A stretch of 64,000 nucleotides of DNA from Paeniroseomonas aquatica (GCF_030409335.1 NZ_JAUFPN010000153.1:233327-297326); one strand, 5' to 3'. Shown: positions 26,850 through 36,775, counted from the stretch's first letter. The notes: generated from the sequence alone by a model not told the origin. Program-made: numbers and translations.

Positions 26850-27165
26850 GGTCTTCTCCCTTTGCGCCATTCTTAGGGGGGCCGGGGAGCGCCGCGAAGC
26901 CCCCCCCGGCGACGGGTTTGCCTTGCCCTCCGGCCCGGGTCGGGCTATAGGAATATAATCAAAGGCATCGCCGTGAGCGCTGCCGGCCGCCGCCGCGGCG
27001 CAGCCGGCAATAAATTTTATTGTGTTTCGATTCAGTGGTTTGGGCAGCGCGAGCCCAGGAAATTTAGGGGAATTGAGGGGATTTGAGCGGAATTGAGGGC
27101 GCCCGGCCGGTCCGCGCCAAGCCCCGCCTTGACGACCCCGGGCCTCGCCCCGGACGCTGCGCCGC
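26850..27165. promoter_or_regulatory. AT-rich divergent regulatory region (316 bases)
   Basis: No gene is seen here. It separates the FAH-family gene (minus) from the M23 gene (plus) and is far more AT-rich than its surroundings between 26943 and 27100. It contains TATAAT (26954-26959) without a matching -35, the perfect palindrome CAATAAA-T-TTTATTG (27008-27022), and four tandem decamers at 27061-27100. A regulator-binding region for one or both genes is likely; the regulator is not in the window. Confidence 0.5.
27061..27100. repeat. four tandem decamers, consensus AATTGAGGGG
   Basis: Four back-to-back ten-base units: AATTTAGGGG, AATTGAGGGG, ATTTGAGCGG and AATTGAGGGC. Each differs from the consensus at no more than two positions. 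The ten-base period places each copy on nearly the same face of the helix. Confidence 0.7.
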
Positions 27166-27603
27166 ATGCCCCTCGACACGCCCCCGGCCCCCGCCTGGGC
27201 GCCCCCGGTCTCCCCCGCCTGCATCTCCTCGCCCTTCGGCGCCCGCCCGGCCGGCGGGCCGCGGGCCTCCCGGCTGCATGGCGGCATCGACCTGCCCGCC
27301 CCGGCCGGCGCCGCGATCCGCGCCGCCGCCGCCGGCGAGGTGGTCGCCATCCGCCGCCGCGGCGCCGCCGGGCTGGAGGTGGACCTGCGCCACGCCGGTG
27401 GCTGGCTGACCCGCTATGCCCATCTCGGCACCGTCGTGCCGGCGCTCGCCGGCGGCCGCCGCGCGGTGGCCCGGGGCGAGCCGCTTGGCCGGGTCGGCCG
27501 CACCGGCATCACCTACGGCACGCACCTGCACCTCGAGCTCTGGCTGAACGGCGTGCGGCAGGATCCGGCGCCGCACTTCCGCCTCGAAAGCTGCGGCGGC
27601 TGA
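27166..27603 (+). CDS. M23-family (LytM-like) metallopeptidase domain protein
   Basis: A small protein of 145 residues that is almost only the peptidase domain. Zinc ligands are H38 and D42 (HGGIDLPAPAG), with H120 and H122 in the THLHLEL motif; H86 (YAHLG) is the further conserved histidine. The active site is thus complete, fitting a peptidoglycan endopeptidase. No convincing signal peptide is visible at the chosen ATG 27166, which is odd for a cell-wall enzyme; an upstream start would need a non-ATG codon. It is preceded by the decamer array. Confidence 0.82.
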   Translation: MPLDTPPAPAWAPPVSPACISSPFGARPAGGPRASRLHGGIDLPAPAGAAIRAAAAGEVVAIRRRGAAGLEVDLRHAGGWLTRYAHLGTVVPALAGGRRAVARGEPLGRVGRTGITYGTHLHLELWLNGVRQDPAPHFRLESCGG

Positions 27604-27739
27604 CCGGAGTTCGGCTTGCGGCCCGCGCCGCCCTCGCGCACCATGCCCCGTCCGGCAGGCTGTGCCGGCCCCGCCTTGACGATCCGCCCGAACGGTCCTG
27701 GCCCGGCTACGGCCGGACAGCATGCGAAGGGAATCCCCG

Positions 27740-28501
27740 ATGTCATCAGCCATGAAACTCGCCAGCTCCGACATGTCCGATGCCGAGTGGCAGACCCGCT
27801 GCGACCTCGCCGCGCTCTACCACGTCTGCCACGACCTCGGCTGGACCGACCTGATCAACACCCACATGTCAGCCCGCATCCCCGGCGAGCCCGAGCATTT
27901 CCTGATCAACCGCTACGGCGAGACCTTCGACGAGGTCACCGCCTCCTCGCTGGTGAAGATGGACCTCAAGGGCAACGTCATCGGCGACCAGGGCCGCTAC
28001 AACGCCGCCGGCTTCACCATCCACAGCGGCGTCTACATCGGCCGTCCCGATGCGAATTGCGTCCTCCACACCCATACCCGGGCCGGCGGCGGCGTCTCGC
28101 TGATGAAGCGCGGCCTGCGCCCGATCAGCCAGGATGCGCTGCACGTCTACGACGAGGTGGTCTACCACGAATACGGCGTGCCGACTTCGCAGGAGGAATG
28201 CGACGCCCTGGCCGAATCCTGCAAGGGCGGCACCTGCGTCGTGCTGCACAACCACGGCCTGCTTACGCTCGGCGAGACCATCCACGGCGCCATGATGCGC
28301 CTCTACATGCTCGAGCGCGCCTGCGAACTCGAACTCATGGCCCGCCAGCTGGATGAGCCGCCGGTGCCGATCGAGCCCTACATCATCGACCGCGCCGCCG
28401 CCCGCATGAAGAAGCTGCGCGCCACGCCGGAATACGGCCTGCTGGAATTCCAGGGCCTGGTCCGCGCCATCGACCGCAAGGGCGCCAAGTACCGGTGTTG
28501 A
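27740..28501 (+). CDS. class II aldolase/adducin family protein
   Basis: A zinc-dependent aldolase-like protein (253 residues) of the adducin-like group. Metal ligands are H110 and H112 ([10 protein letters not shown]) and H170 in [26 protein letters not shown] is the substrate-phosphate loop region typical of the family. The start is ATG 27740, seven bases after GAAGGGA; an ATG 18 bases upstream is less well placed. Many members act on small hydroxy acids or sugar phosphates; the substrate here is unknown. The downstream GST gene overlaps its last seven bases, so the two are probably coupled. Confidence 0.85.
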   Translation: MSSAMKLASSDMSDAEWQTRCDLAALYHVCHDLGWTDLINTHMSARIPGEPEHFLINRYGETFDEVTASSLVKMDLKGNVIGDQGRYNAAGFTIHSGVYIGRPDANCVLHTHTRAGGGVSLMKRGLRPISQDALHVYDEVVYHEYGVPTSQEECDALAESCKGGTCVVLHNHGLLTLGETIHGAMMRLYMLERACELELMARQLDEPPVPIEPYIIDRAAARMKKLRATPEYGLLEFQGLVRAIDRKGAKYRC

Positions 28502-29151
28502 CGATCTACGGCGTCCATCGCTCCCGCGCCTCGCGGAACCTCTGGCTGGCCGGGGAGATCGGCCTGCCCTTCCGCCACGTCCCGGTCATCCAGTCCTATC
28601 GGCTGGCCGACCCGGATGCGGCGGATGCGCCGCTGAACACCCGCTCGCCCGCCTTCCTCGCGGTGAACCCGAACGGCCGCATCCCCAGCATCGACGACGA
28701 CGGGCTGGTGCTGCACGAATCGCTGGCCATCAACCTCTACCTCGCGCGGCGCTACGGCGGCGCGCTGGGGCCGGCGGATGCGGCCGAGGACGGGCTGATG
28801 GGCATGTGGTCGCTCTGGGCGGCGACCGAGGTGGAGCCGCATGCCATCCAGGTGCTGTACAACCTGGCGGCCAGGCCGCCGGCGGAGCGCGACGCCGCCC
28901 TCGCCGCCGCCTCGGTCGCCGCGCTGCGCGCGCCCTTCGCGGTGCTGGACAAGGCGCTTGCGGCGACCGGCTTCGCCGTCGGCGGCCGCTTCACCGTGGC
29001 CGACATCACCCTGTCGGAGGTGCTCCGCTACGCCATGCCGGCGCCGGAGCTCTTCGCCCCGCATCCGGCGCTCCGCGCCTGGCTCGAGGCCTGCCACGCC
29101 CGCCCGGCCTTCCGGGCGATGATGGCGGCGCGGGAGGCGGAGCCAGCCTGA
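28495..29151 (+). CDS. glutathione S-transferase family protein
   Basis: A 218-residue GST-fold protein. The N-terminal domain has [22 protein letters not shown] and [31 protein letters not shown], with the cis-proline and the glutamate/serine pair that binds the gamma-glutamyl group. The helical domain has [15 protein letters not shown] with its conserved aspartate. The start is GTG 28495 (or TTG 28498), overlapping the aldolase gene end. Such GSTs often sit in catabolic operons, which would fit a partnership with the aldolase; that is inference. Confidence 0.85.
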   Translation: MLTIYGVHRSRASRNLWLAGEIGLPFRHVPVIQSYRLADPDAADAPLNTRSPAFLAVNPNGRIPSIDDDGLVLHESLAINLYLARRYGGALGPADAAEDGLMGMWSLWAATEVEPHAIQVLYNLAARPPAERDAALAAASVAALRAPFAVLDKALAATGFAVGGRFTVADITLSEVLRYAMPAPELFAPHPALRAWLEACHARPAFRAMMAAREAEPA

Positions 29152-29157
29152 TCCGGC

Positions 29158-30621
29158 TCAGGTGCCGCAGAAGGTCGCCAGCACCCGCTCCTCGGGCTCG
29201 GGCGGCAGGCTGTAGCGGGTGAAGCCGGGCTGGTCCTCGTAGGGCCGGGTCAGCACCGCCAGCAGCTCCTCGAAGGGGGCGAAGTCCTCGCGCTCGACCG
29301 CCGCCGCCAGCGCCGCCTCCACCCGGTGGTTGCGCGGGATGAAGGCGGGATTGGCGGCGCGCATGGTGGCGAGGCGGGTCGCCGGGTCGGTCGCCTCCAG
29401 GGCCAGCCGGGCCTGCCAGCGCTCGGCCCAGGCATCATAGGCCGCGGGGTCGGCGAACAGCGCCCGCGGCGCCGGCTCGCCCGCCAGGGCAGCGCCGAGA
29501 CCGCGGAAGGTCAGGGTATAGTCCGCCTGGTTCTCCGTCATGGCGGTCAGCAGCGCCTGGGCCAGCTCGGCATCCTCCGGCCGCTCCTCCAGCAGCCCGA
29601 GCTTGCGCCGCAGCCCGGCGAGCCAGGCGCCCTGGAAGATCGGGCCGAAGCCGGCCAGCGCCTCCTGCGCCTGGGCCACCGCCCGGTCCTGGTCGGCGTC
29701 GAGCAGCGGCAGCAGGGTCTCGGCCAGCCGCGTCAGGTTCCACTGGGCGATGCGCGGCTGGTTGCCGTAGGCGTAGCGGCTGGCCTGGTCGATCGAGCTG
29801 AAGACCGTCGCCGGGTCGTAGGCATCCATGAAGGCGCAGGGCCCGTAGTCGATGGTCTCGCCCGAGATGGCGCAGTTGTCGGTGTTCATCACCCCATGGA
29901 TGAAGCCGACCAGCAGCCACTGCGCGATCAGCCCGGCCTGGGCCGCGACCACCGCCTCGAGCAGGGCGCGGTAGGGGTTGGGCGCCGCGAGCGCCGCCGG
30001 GTAGTGCCGGGCGATGGCATGGTCGGCCAGCAGCTGCACCCCCTCGGCATCGCCGCGGGCGGCGAAGAACTGGAAGGTGCCGACCCGGATGTGGCTGGCG
30101 GCGACGCGGGTGAGCACCGCCCCGGGCAGCGCCGTCTCGCGCCAGACGCTCTCGCCGGTGGTGACGGCGGCGAGCGCCCGGGTGGTCGGCACGCCGAGCG
30201 CCGCCATGGCCTCGGAGACGATGTATTCCCGCAGCACCGGGCCGAGCGCCGCCCTTCCGTCGCCGCCGCGGGAGAAGGGCGTCCGGCCGGAGCCCTTGAG
30301 CTGGAGGTCGCGGCGCTGGCCGTCGCGGCCCACCACCTCGCCCAGCAGCAGGGCGCGGCCGTCGCCGAGCTGCGGCACGAAATTGCCGAACTGGTGCCCG
30401 GCATAGGCCAGGGCGGCGGCGCCTTCCGGCAGGTCGTTGCCGGCCAGCATGGCGACGCCCTCGGGGCTGGCCAGCCAGGCGGCATCGAGGCCGAGCTGCT
30501 CGGCCAGCGGCCCGTTGAGCCGGATGAGCCGCGGCGCGGCGACCGGACGCGGCTCCAGCCGGGCGAAGAAGCGTTCCGGCAGGCGGGTGTAGCTGGTGTC
30601 GAAATCGATCTGGACGGGCAT
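29158..30621 (-). CDS. selO: protein adenylyltransferase SelO (YdiU family)
   Basis: A pseudokinase-fold enzyme of 487 residues that transfers AMP from ATP to proteins; the family was shown to AMPylate redox proteins. Recognisable blocks are [62 protein letters not shown] and the active-site region [21 protein letters not shown]. The third residue from the end is cysteine (FCGT), at the place of selenocysteine in animal SelO. It starts at ATG 30621, 37 bases after the NYN gene on the same strand. Confidence 0.95.
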   Translation of the reverse strand: MPVQIDFDTSYTRLPERFFARLEPRPVAAPRLIRLNGPLAEQLGLDAAWLASPEGVAMLAGNDLPEGAAALAYAGHQFGNFVPQLGDGRALLLGEVVGRDGQRRDLQLKGSGRTPFSRGGDGRAALGPVLREYIVSEAMAALGVPTTRALAAVTTGESVWRETALPGAVLTRVAASHIRVGTFQFFAARGDAEGVQLLADHAIARHYPAALAAPNPYRALLEAVVAAQAGLIAQWLLVGFIHGVMNTDNCAISGETIDYGPCAFMDAYDPATVFSSIDQASRYAYGNQPRIAQWNLTRLAETLLPLLDADQDRAVAQAQEALAGFGPIFQGAWLAGLRRKLGLLEERPEDAELAQALLTAMTENQADYTLTFRGLGAALAGEPAPRALFADPAAYDAWAERWQARLALEATDPATRLATMRAANPAFIPRNHRVEAALAAAVEREDFAPFEELLAVLTRPYEDQPGFTRYSLPPEPEERVLATFCGT

Positions 30622-30658
30622 GGCGCGGCCTCCGGCGGCGCCCGGGCGGGCCCCGCCT

Positions 30659-32092
30659 TCAAGGGTCTATGGTGTCTGCGGCAACCGGGGAGGTGGGCAT
30701 CGCCGGGGCCTGGGTCAACGCGGGGGCGGTATCGGGCGGCAGCTCCGCCGCCGGCTCCTCGCTGCGGCGGGCGGTGAGGCCGATCCAGTCGCGCAGCGCC
30801 GCCAGGGTCTCCGGCCGCAGCCGCAGCCCGGCGGCGGTCGCCTGGCGGGTCAGCGCGGCATAGAAGGCGCGGCGGAGGCGGCCGGCGGTATCGGCGGGCT
30901 CGGGGGCCGGCTGCCAGTCGAAGCGGGCGCGCAGCAGCCATTGCACCAGCACGTCCACCGCCCGGGCCGGCACGTCGAAGCCGGCGCCGATCGCCTCCGA
31001 GACCAGGGCGGCACGGGCCGCCCCGCCCGGCCCGCCCGGCAGCGGCAGCAGGCTCGCCAGCCGGTCGAGCACGAATTCCAGCTCCTCCGGCCCGAGGCGG
31101 GGCAGCTCGGTACCCTCCGCGGTGGCCGGGCGCAGCTCGGCCAGGGCGCGGGAGAGCGGGTCATTCCCCGTCTCCGCCTGGGCGAGGGCGGGCGGCTCGT
31201 GCCGGCGCGGGTCATAGAGCCAGCCGCCGCCTGGCCCGGCCTCGAGCATCAGGTCGGGGGCGCCCTCGATCAGCTTGGCCAGCGTCCCGGCGCCGCCGAA
31301 GCGGCTGCGCCGGACCCAGCCGCCGCACTCGACATGGATGCGCTTGCCCAGCGCCGGCAGGTGCAGCGGGTCCGCCGCGGCGGCCACCATGCGGCGGAGC
31401 GCGGCCAGGATGGTGCTGCGCTGGGCCTCCGGCTCGCCGGGGTCGGCGACGGCATCCGGCTCCGTCGCGGCGGGCGGGTGGGCGCCGGAGGATACCGCCG
31501 GGAGGGCCGGCACCGGCCCGGCCGGCTCGGGCAGCAGCGCCGCCTCGGCGAAATCCCCGAGCGGCAGCACGGCATCGGCGGCGGCCCGGAAGGCCAGGGC
31601 GGAGGCGTCGTGGGTGATGACCAGCGTCCGCCGGTCATGCTCCCGCAGCCGGTGCAGCAGCGGGGTGAAGTCGCTGTCGCCCGAGAGGATCAGGAATTCC
31701 TCGAAGCGGGTGGCATGGCCGATGGCATCGGCGATATCGAGGGCCATGACGATGTCGGCGGCATTCTTCAGCCGGGCGAGGCGCGGGCAATCCACCACGG
31801 TGAAGCCGGCGCGGACGAAGTCGCCGCGGAAGCGGCTGTAGTAGATGCGGGGCTGGCCGAGCCAGCGGGCCAGGCCGCCGCCGGCCTCCGGCTCGGTCCA
31901 GCCGGCCGGGTTCAGGTAGCAGCGGCGCACCAGCAGCCGGCGCGGGCCGCCGGGCAGGGCCTCCGCCAGCCAGTCCAGCCAGCGGCCGGGGTTGGCGGCG
32001 AAGCTCCAGGCGGCCCATTCGTCGAGGGCGGCGAGGGTCGAGAAGACATTGTCGAAATCGACATAGAGAGCGGCGCGGCGCGGCTCCGGCAC
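30659..32092 (-). CDS. NYN-domain ribonuclease-like protein with LOTUS-like (OST-HTH) domain
   Basis: A 477-residue protein. Residues 1-185 are a NYN/PIN-like domain (LabA/DUF88 type) with the acidic residues expected to bind metal: D12 and D14 (YVDFDN), D113, D119, and D139 and D141 ([10 protein letters not shown]). Residues about 225-297 ([20 protein letters not shown] ... [12 protein letters not shown]) read as an OST-HTH/LOTUS winged-helix, an RNA-binding fold. A less clear helical region (about 320-450) follows. The start is GTG 32092; no in-frame ATG fits better. It is divergent from thrS and just upstream of selO. The expected role is RNA cleavage or processing; the target is unknown. 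Confidence 0.8.
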   Translation of the reverse strand: MPEPRRAALYVDFDNVFSTLAALDEWAAWSFAANPGRWLDWLAEALPGGPRRLLVRRCYLNPAGWTEPEAGGGLARWLGQPRIYYSRFRGDFVRAGFTVVDCPRLARLKNAADIVMALDIADAIGHATRFEEFLILSGDSDFTPLLHRLREHDRRTLVITHDASALAFRAAADAVLPLGDFAEAALLPEPAGPVPALPAVSSGAHPPAATEPDAVADPGEPEAQRSTILAALRRMVAAAADPLHLPALGKRIHVECGGWVRRSRFGGAGTLAKLIEGAPDLMLEAGPGGGWLYDPRRHEPPALAQAETGNDPLSRALAELRPATAEGTELPRLGPEELEFVLDRLASLLPLPGGPGGAARAALVSEAIGAGFDVPARAVDVLVQWLLRARFDWQPAPEPADTAGRLRRAFYAALTRQATAAGLRLRPETLAALRDWIGLTARRSEEPAAELPPDTAPALTQAPAMPTSPVAADTIDP

Positions 32093-32222
32093 AGGGAATG
32101 ACTCCAGACGGCGGGGGAATATCGGCGCCCTGCCGCGGTGCCGCAAGCGCGGCGCTTGACGAGCGGCGCCCGCGCTGCCCATGGTCCGCGCCCCACGCCC
32201 CCTGACAGGAAACGCCATTCCC

Positions 32223-34187
32223 ATGCCTGCGATCACGCTACCCGACGGGTCCGTCCGCGCCTTCGATGGGCCGGTGACGGGCACTGCCGTCGCGGCGGCG
32301 ATCGGCCCCGGCCTCGCCAAGGCGGCGCTCGCCATGCAGGTGGATGGCGCGACGCGCGACCTCGCGGCCGAGATCACGGCGGACGCCGCCGTGCGCTTCA
32401 TCACCCGCCGCGACCCCGAGGCGCTGGAGCTGATCCGGCACGACACCGCGCATGTGCTGGCCGAGGCGGTGCAGGCGCTCTACCCGGGCACCCAGGTGAC
32501 CATCGGCCCCTCGATCGAGAACGGCTTCTACTACGACTTCGCCCGCAACGAGCCCTTCACGCCGGAGGATTTCGGCGCGATCGAGGCGAAGATGCGGGAG
32601 ATCATCGCCCGCAACGCCCCCTTCGTGCGCAGCGTCATGCCGCGCGACGAAGCCATCGGGTTCTTCAAGGACAAGGGCGAGAAGTACAAGGCGGAGCTGA
32701 TCCAGGACCTGCCGACCGACGTCGAGATCAGCCTCTATTCCCAGGGCGACTGGATCGACCTCTGCCGCGGCCCGCACATGCGCGGCACCGGCGACATCGG
32801 CGGCGCCTTCAAGCTGACCAAGGTGGCCGGGGCCTATTGGCGCGGCGACCACCGCAACGCCATGCTGTCGCGCATCTACGGCACCGCCTGGCGCGACCAG
32901 AAGGAGCTGGACGCCTACCTCCACCAGCTGGAGGAGGCGGAGAAGCGCGACCACCGCAAGATCGGCCGCGAGATGCACCTCTTCCACCTCCAGGAGGAGG
33001 CGACCGGCAGCATCTTCTGGCACCCCAAGGGCTGGAAGCTCTACCGGGTGCTGGAGGACTACATGCGCCGCCGGCTCGACCGGACCGACTACCAGGAGGT
33101 GAAGACCCCCCAGCTGGTCGACCGCAAGCTCTGGGAGGCCTCCGGCCACTGGGAGAAATTCCGGGAGAACATGTTCATCGCCCGGGTCGAGGACGAGTCC
33201 GAGAAGGACCGGGTCCTGGCGCTGAAGCCGATGAACTGCCCCTGCCACGTGCAGATCTTCAACCAGGGGCTCCGCAGCTACCGCGAGCTGCCGCTGCGGA
33301 TGGCGGAATTCGGCTCCTGCCACCGCTACGAGCCCTCGGGGGCGCTGCACGGCATCATGCGGGTCAGGGCCTTTACCCAGGACGACGCCCACATCTTCTG
33401 CTCCGAGGAGCAGATCGCGGCCGAGACGGTGGAATTCGTGGCGCTGCTGTCCTCGATCTACCGCGACCTCGGCTTCGCCGACTTCCGGGTGAAGTTCAGC
33501 GACCGGCCGGCCAAGCGGGCGGGCGAGGATGCGGTCTGGGACCAGGCCGAGGGCGCCCTGCGCGAGGCCTGCCGGACGGCCGGCGTGGACTACGAGCTGA
33601 ACCCGGGGGAGGGCGCCTTCTATGGCCCGAAGCTGGAATTCGTCCTGCGCGACGCCATCGGCCGCGACTGGCAATGCGGCACGCTGCAGGTCGATTTCGT
33701 CCTGCCGGAGCGGCTGGATGCGGAATACGTGGCCGAGGACGGCACCCGCCGCCGCCCGGTCATGCTGCACCGGGCCATCCTCGGCAGCTTCGAGCGCTTC
33801 ATCGGCATCCTGATCGAGCAGCATGCCGGGCGCTTCCCGCTGTGGCTGGCCCCGGTTCAGGTGGTGGTGACCACCATCGTCTCGGACGCCGACGGCTTCG
33901 CGCGGGAGGCGGCGGCGGCCCTGGCCAAGGCCGGGATGCGCGTCGACCTCGATCTGCGCAACGAGAAGATCAACCGCAAGGTGGTGGACCACATCGACCA
34001 GCGCGTGCCGGTGCTGGCGGTGGTGGGCCGGCGGGAGGCCGAGGAGGGCAGCCTGGTGCTGCGCCGCCTGCCCGGCCGGGAGCAGGTGACCCTGCCGCTG
34101 GCCGAGGCGGTGGCGCTGCTCGCGCGGGAGGCAACCCCGCCCGATCTCAGGCAGGCCGATTGTGATGCCGAGGCCGCGGTGGCCTGA
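32223..34187 (+). CDS. thrS: threonyl-tRNA synthetase
   Basis: Class II aminoacyl-tRNA synthetase of 654 residues. The N-terminal TGS domain (1-63, [19 protein letters not shown]) is followed by the editing domain with [16 protein letters not shown] (HxxxH) and CRGPH. The catalytic core has zinc ligand C339 in [13 protein letters not shown] and motif 2 [22 protein letters not shown]. The C-terminal anticodon-binding domain has [13 protein letters not shown]. The start is ATG 32223; an upstream ATG at 32181 would add residues not found in the family. It is followed by infC, the conserved neighbour. Confidence 0.98.
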   Translation: MPAITLPDGSVRAFDGPVTGTAVAAAIGPGLAKAALAMQVDGATRDLAAEITADAAVRFITRRDPEALELIRHDTAHVLAEAVQALYPGTQVTIGPSIENGFYYDFARNEPFTPEDFGAIEAKMREIIARNAPFVRSVMPRDEAIGFFKDKGEKYKAELIQDLPTDVEISLYSQGDWIDLCRGPHMRGTGDIGGAFKLTKVAGAYWRGDHRNAMLSRIYGTAWRDQKELDAYLHQLEEAEKRDHRKIGREMHLFHLQEEATGSIFWHPKGWKLYRVLEDYMRRRLDRTDYQEVKTPQLVDRKLWEASGHWEKFRENMFIARVEDESEKDRVLALKPMNCPCHVQIFNQGLRSYRELPLRMAEFGSCHRYEPSGALHGIMRVRAFTQDDAHIFCSEEQIAAETVEFVALLSSIYRDLGFADFRVKFSDRPAKRAGEDAVWDQAEGALREACRTAGVDYELNPGEGAFYGPKLEFVLRDAIGRDWQCGTLQVDFVLPERLDAEYVAEDGTRRRPVMLHRAILGSFERFIGILIEQHAGRFPLWLAPVQVVVTTIVSDADGFAREAAAALAKAGMRVDLDLRNEKINRKVVDHIDQRVPVLAVVGRREAEEGSLVLRRLPGREQVTLPLAEAVALLAREATPPDLRQADCDAEAAVA

Positions 34188-34258
34188 TCAGCGTTGCGGA
34201 ACAAGGGCTTGCGCCGGTTGCTTCGCGGTGCGGGGAAGCCGGGCGCTGGCGCTTGCTG

Positions 34259-34287
34259 TTGCAGCGGCGTGAGGCAGGGCCCATAAC
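34259..34287 (+). promoter_or_regulatory. candidate promoter of infC
   Basis: TTGCAG (34259-34264) and CATAAC (34282-34287) are spaced by 17 bases, about 30 bases before the infC start. Both boxes are partial matches to sigma-70 consensus. Confidence 0.4.
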
Positions 34288-34317
34288 TACAGACCAACAC
34301 GTCGACAGGAGACGACC

Positions 34318-34857
34318 ATAGCCAGAGGTCCCGTTTCGAACCAGATGCCGACCCGCGACGGACCGCGGGTCAATGAAGAAATTCGCGTCCCCCAGGTCCG
34401 GTTGATCGATCAGGACGGCGAGATGCTCGGCGTCATGACGGCGCGCGAGGCCATGCTGAAGGCTTTCGAGGTCGGGCTGGATCTGCTCGAAATCAGCCCG
34501 AACGCGGTGCCCCCGGTCTGCAAGATCACCGACTACGGCAAGTTCAAGTACGAGGCCCAGAAGAAGGCCAACGAGGCCCGCAAGAAGCAGAAAGTCGTCG
34601 AGATCAAGGAAGTCAAGGTTCGCCCGAACATCGACGACCATGACTACGACGTGAAGATGCGCCAGATGAAGGGCTTCATCGAGGAAGGCGACAAGGTCAA
34701 GGTGACCCTGCGGTTCCGCGGCCGCGAGATGGCCCACCAGGATCTCGGCATCAAGGTGCTCGAGCGCATCCGGATGGAGCTGGGCGAGACCATCAAGGTC
34801 GAGCAGATGCCCCGGCTCGAGAACCGCCAGATGATCATGGTGCTGGCGCCCAAATAG
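34318..34857 (+). CDS. infC: translation initiation factor IF-3 (AUA start)
   Basis: IF-3 (179 residues) binds the 30S subunit, blocks early 50S joining and checks the start codon. The N-terminal domain has [23 protein letters not shown], the lysine-rich linker is [15 protein letters not shown], and the C-terminal domain has [28 protein letters not shown]. Translation most likely begins at ATA 34318: AGGAG (34307-34311) lies six bases upstream, and the nine extra residues (ARGPVSNQ after the initiator) match the usual alphaproteobacterial N-terminus. The ATG at 34345 has no ribosome-binding site. A rare start codon in infC, as with AUU in E. coli, allows IF-3 to repress its own synthesis. Confidence 0.93.
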   Translation: MARGPVSNQMPTRDGPRVNEEIRVPQVRLIDQDGEMLGVMTAREAMLKAFEVGLDLLEISPNAVPPVCKITDYGKFKYEAQKKANEARKKQKVVEIKEVKVRPNIDDHDYDVKMRQMKGFIEEGDKVKVTLRFRGREMAHQDLGIKVLERIRMELGETIKVEQMPRLENRQMIMVLAPK

Positions 34858-34860
34858 GCT

Positions 34861-34927
34861 TGACGTTCGGGACGCCGGGTCTTAGGCGTCCGGACTTCGG
34901 TCAAGTAGGTCCCCTGCCGGGCAGGGG
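34861..34927 (+). other. tandem hairpins between infC and ffh
   Basis: The 145-base gap holds a nested stem with a GACGCC / GGCGTC core (34871-34890), flanked by TTGAC and GTCAAG arms, and a second stem, CCCCTGC (34911-34917) with GCAGGGG (34921-34927). Neither is followed by a T-run. They may be an inefficient terminator, an mRNA processing site or a leader for ffh. Confidence 0.4.
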
Positions 34928-35002
34928 GCTCCGTCGCTCCGCGAAGTCTCGCGCAGCGGCGCGATACGTTATGGTCTGGCGGGAAGGGTACGGGTCGGTC
35001 CG

Positions 35003-36400
35003 ATGTTCGAGGCATTATCCAGCAAGCTGAACGGGGTCTTCGACAAGCTCCGCCGTCGCGGCGCGCTGACCGATGCCGACGTCCAGGAGGCCCTGCGCGA
35101 GGTCCGCGTCGCCCTGCTCGAGGCCGATGTCGCCCTGCCGGTGGTGAAGGACATCACCACCAAGGTGCGGGACCGCGCCGTGGGCCAGGAGGTGCTGCGC
35201 AGCGTCTCGCCGGCGCAGCAGGTCATCAAGATCGTCAACGACTGCCTGGTGGAAGCGCTCGGCGGCGGCGAGGGTGATACCGGGGCCCGTGGCCTCGACC
35301 TCAATGCGCCGTCGCCGGTGCCGATCCTGATGGTCGGGCTCCAGGGCTCGGGCAAGACCACCACCTCCGGCAAGATCGCGTTGCGGCTGAAGAACCGCGA
35401 CAAGAAGAAGGTGCTGCTCGCCTCGCTCGACGTGCACCGCCCCGCGGCGCAGCTGCAGCTCGAGACGCTGGCGAAGCAGGTGGGCGTCGCCAGCCTGCCG
35501 ATCATCGCCGGCCAGACGCCGCTGCAGATCGCGGAGCGGGCGATGGACCTCGGGCGGCGCGAGCTCTTCGACGTGGTCATCCTCGACACCGCCGGCCGGC
35601 TCGCCATCGACGTGGTGCTGATGGCGGAGGTGGCGGCGGTGAAGGCCGCGACCCATCCGCACGAGACCCTGCTGGTGGTCGATGCCATGACCGGCCAGGA
35701 CGCGGTGAACACCGCCCGCGCCTTCCAGGACACGGTGGGCGTCACCGGCATCGTCATGACCCGGATCGACGGCGATGCCCGCGGCGGCGCGGCGCTGTCC
35801 ATGCGGGCGGTCACCGGCGCCCCGATCAAGCTGCTCGGCGCCGGCGAGAAGCTGGATGCGCTGGAGGATTTCCACCCCGACCGCATCGCCTCCCGCATCC
35901 TCGGCATGGGCGACATCGTCTCGCTCGTCGAGCGCGCGGCCGAGACCATCGACCAGGCCGACGCCGAGAAGATGGCGGCCCGGATGCAGAAGGGCCAGTT
36001 CACGCTGGAGGACTACGCGAGCCAGCTGAAGCAGATCGGCAAGATGGGCTCGCTGTCCGGCATCCTCGGGATGCTGCCGGGCGTGGGCAAGATCAAGCAG
36101 CAGCTCGAGGGCGCCAACCTCGACACCACCATCCTGAAGCGCCAGGCCGCCATCATCGGCAGCATGACGGTGAAGGAGCGGCGGGTGCCCGACCTCATCA
36201 AGGCCTCCCGCAAGCGGCGCATCGCCGCCGGCAGCGGCGCCACGGTGCAGGAGGTCAACCGGCTGCTGAAGCAATTCGACGAGATGTCCGCGATGATGAA
36301 GCGGATGAGCAAGCTCGGCCAGAAGGGGATGATGCGCGGCGGCCTCGCCGCGCTGATGCCGCAGGGGAAGCAAGGCCCCGGCGGACGGCGTCCCTACTGA
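35003..36400 (+). CDS. ffh: signal recognition particle protein Ffh
   Basis: SRP GTPase (465 residues) that binds signal sequences and SRP RNA and docks with FtsY. The N domain (1-90) has the ALLEADVALPVV loop. The G domain has P-loop GLQGSGKTTT (G112-T121), LLASLDVHRPAA, ILDTAGRLAID and MTRIDGDARGG. The C-terminal methionine-rich M domain has GSGATVQEVNRLLKQFDEMSAMMKRMSK, the SRP RNA-binding part. It starts at ATG 35003. It heads the ffh-rpsP-rimM-trmD-rplS run. Confidence 0.98.
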   Translation: MFEALSSKLNGVFDKLRRRGALTDADVQEALREVRVALLEADVALPVVKDITTKVRDRAVGQEVLRSVSPAQQVIKIVNDCLVEALGGGEGDTGARGLDLNAPSPVPILMVGLQGSGKTTTSGKIALRLKNRDKKKVLLASLDVHRPAAQLQLETLAKQVGVASLPIIAGQTPLQIAERAMDLGRRELFDVVILDTAGRLAIDVVLMAEVAAVKAATHPHETLLVVDAMTGQDAVNTARAFQDTVGVTGIVMTRIDGDARGGAALSMRAVTGAPIKLLGAGEKLDALEDFHPDRIASRILGMGDIVSLVERAAETIDQADAEKMAARMQKGQFTLEDYASQLKQIGKMGSLSGILGMLPGVGKIKQQLEGANLDTTILKRQAAIIGSMTVKERRVPDLIKASRKRRIAAGSGATVQEVNRLLKQFDEMSAMMKRMSKLGQKGMMRGGLAALMPQGKQGPGGRRPY

Positions 36401-36433
36401 CCCCCACCCACCACACGGAGCGACATTGATACC

Positions 36434-36775
36434 ATGGGCCTGAAGATCCGCCTCGCACGCGCCGGCGCCAAGAAGCGTCCCTACTACCACATCGTGGTGG
36501 CCGACAGCCGCAGCCCGCGCGACGGCCGCTTCATCGAGAAGCTGGGCAGCTACAACCCGATGCTGCCCTCCGACCACACCGACCGGGTGCGGCTGGTCGA
36601 CGAGCGCATCAAGCATTGGCTGGGCGAGGGCGCCGTGGCGACCGACCGCGTGGCGAAGTTCCTCGGCAAGGCCGACCTCGCGCCGATGCCGGTCTTCCCG
36701 GAGCAGCCGAAGCAGTCGCTGCCGAAGAAGAAGGCGCAGGAGCGCGCCGCGGCCGCCGCAGCGGCGGCCGGCTAA
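36434..36775 (+). CDS. rpsP: 30S ribosomal protein S16
   Basis: S16 (113 residues) is an early-assembly 30S protein. It opens [24 protein letters not shown] with the family signature, then [11 protein letters not shown], and ends in a lysine/alanine-rich tail ([16 protein letters not shown]) longer than in E. coli, as is usual in alphaproteobacteria. It lies 33 bases after ffh and 26 before rimM. Confidence 0.97.
   Translation: MGLKIRLARAGAKKRPYYHIVVADSRSPRDGRFIEKLGSYNPMLPSDHTDRVRLVDERIKHWLGEGAVATDRVAKFLGKADLAPMPVFPEQPKQSLPKKKAQERAAAAAAAAG

Noticed and set aside
26954-26959. TATAAT upstream of the M23 gene
   Set aside because: No -35-like box lies 16-18 bases upstream (the position is GC-only), and it is 200 bases from the gene. 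It is kept only as part of the AT-rich region.
29158-29180. Selenocysteine at the SelO C-terminus
   Set aside because: The third residue from the end is encoded as cysteine and the stop follows normally; no SECIS-like element was sought beyond this.
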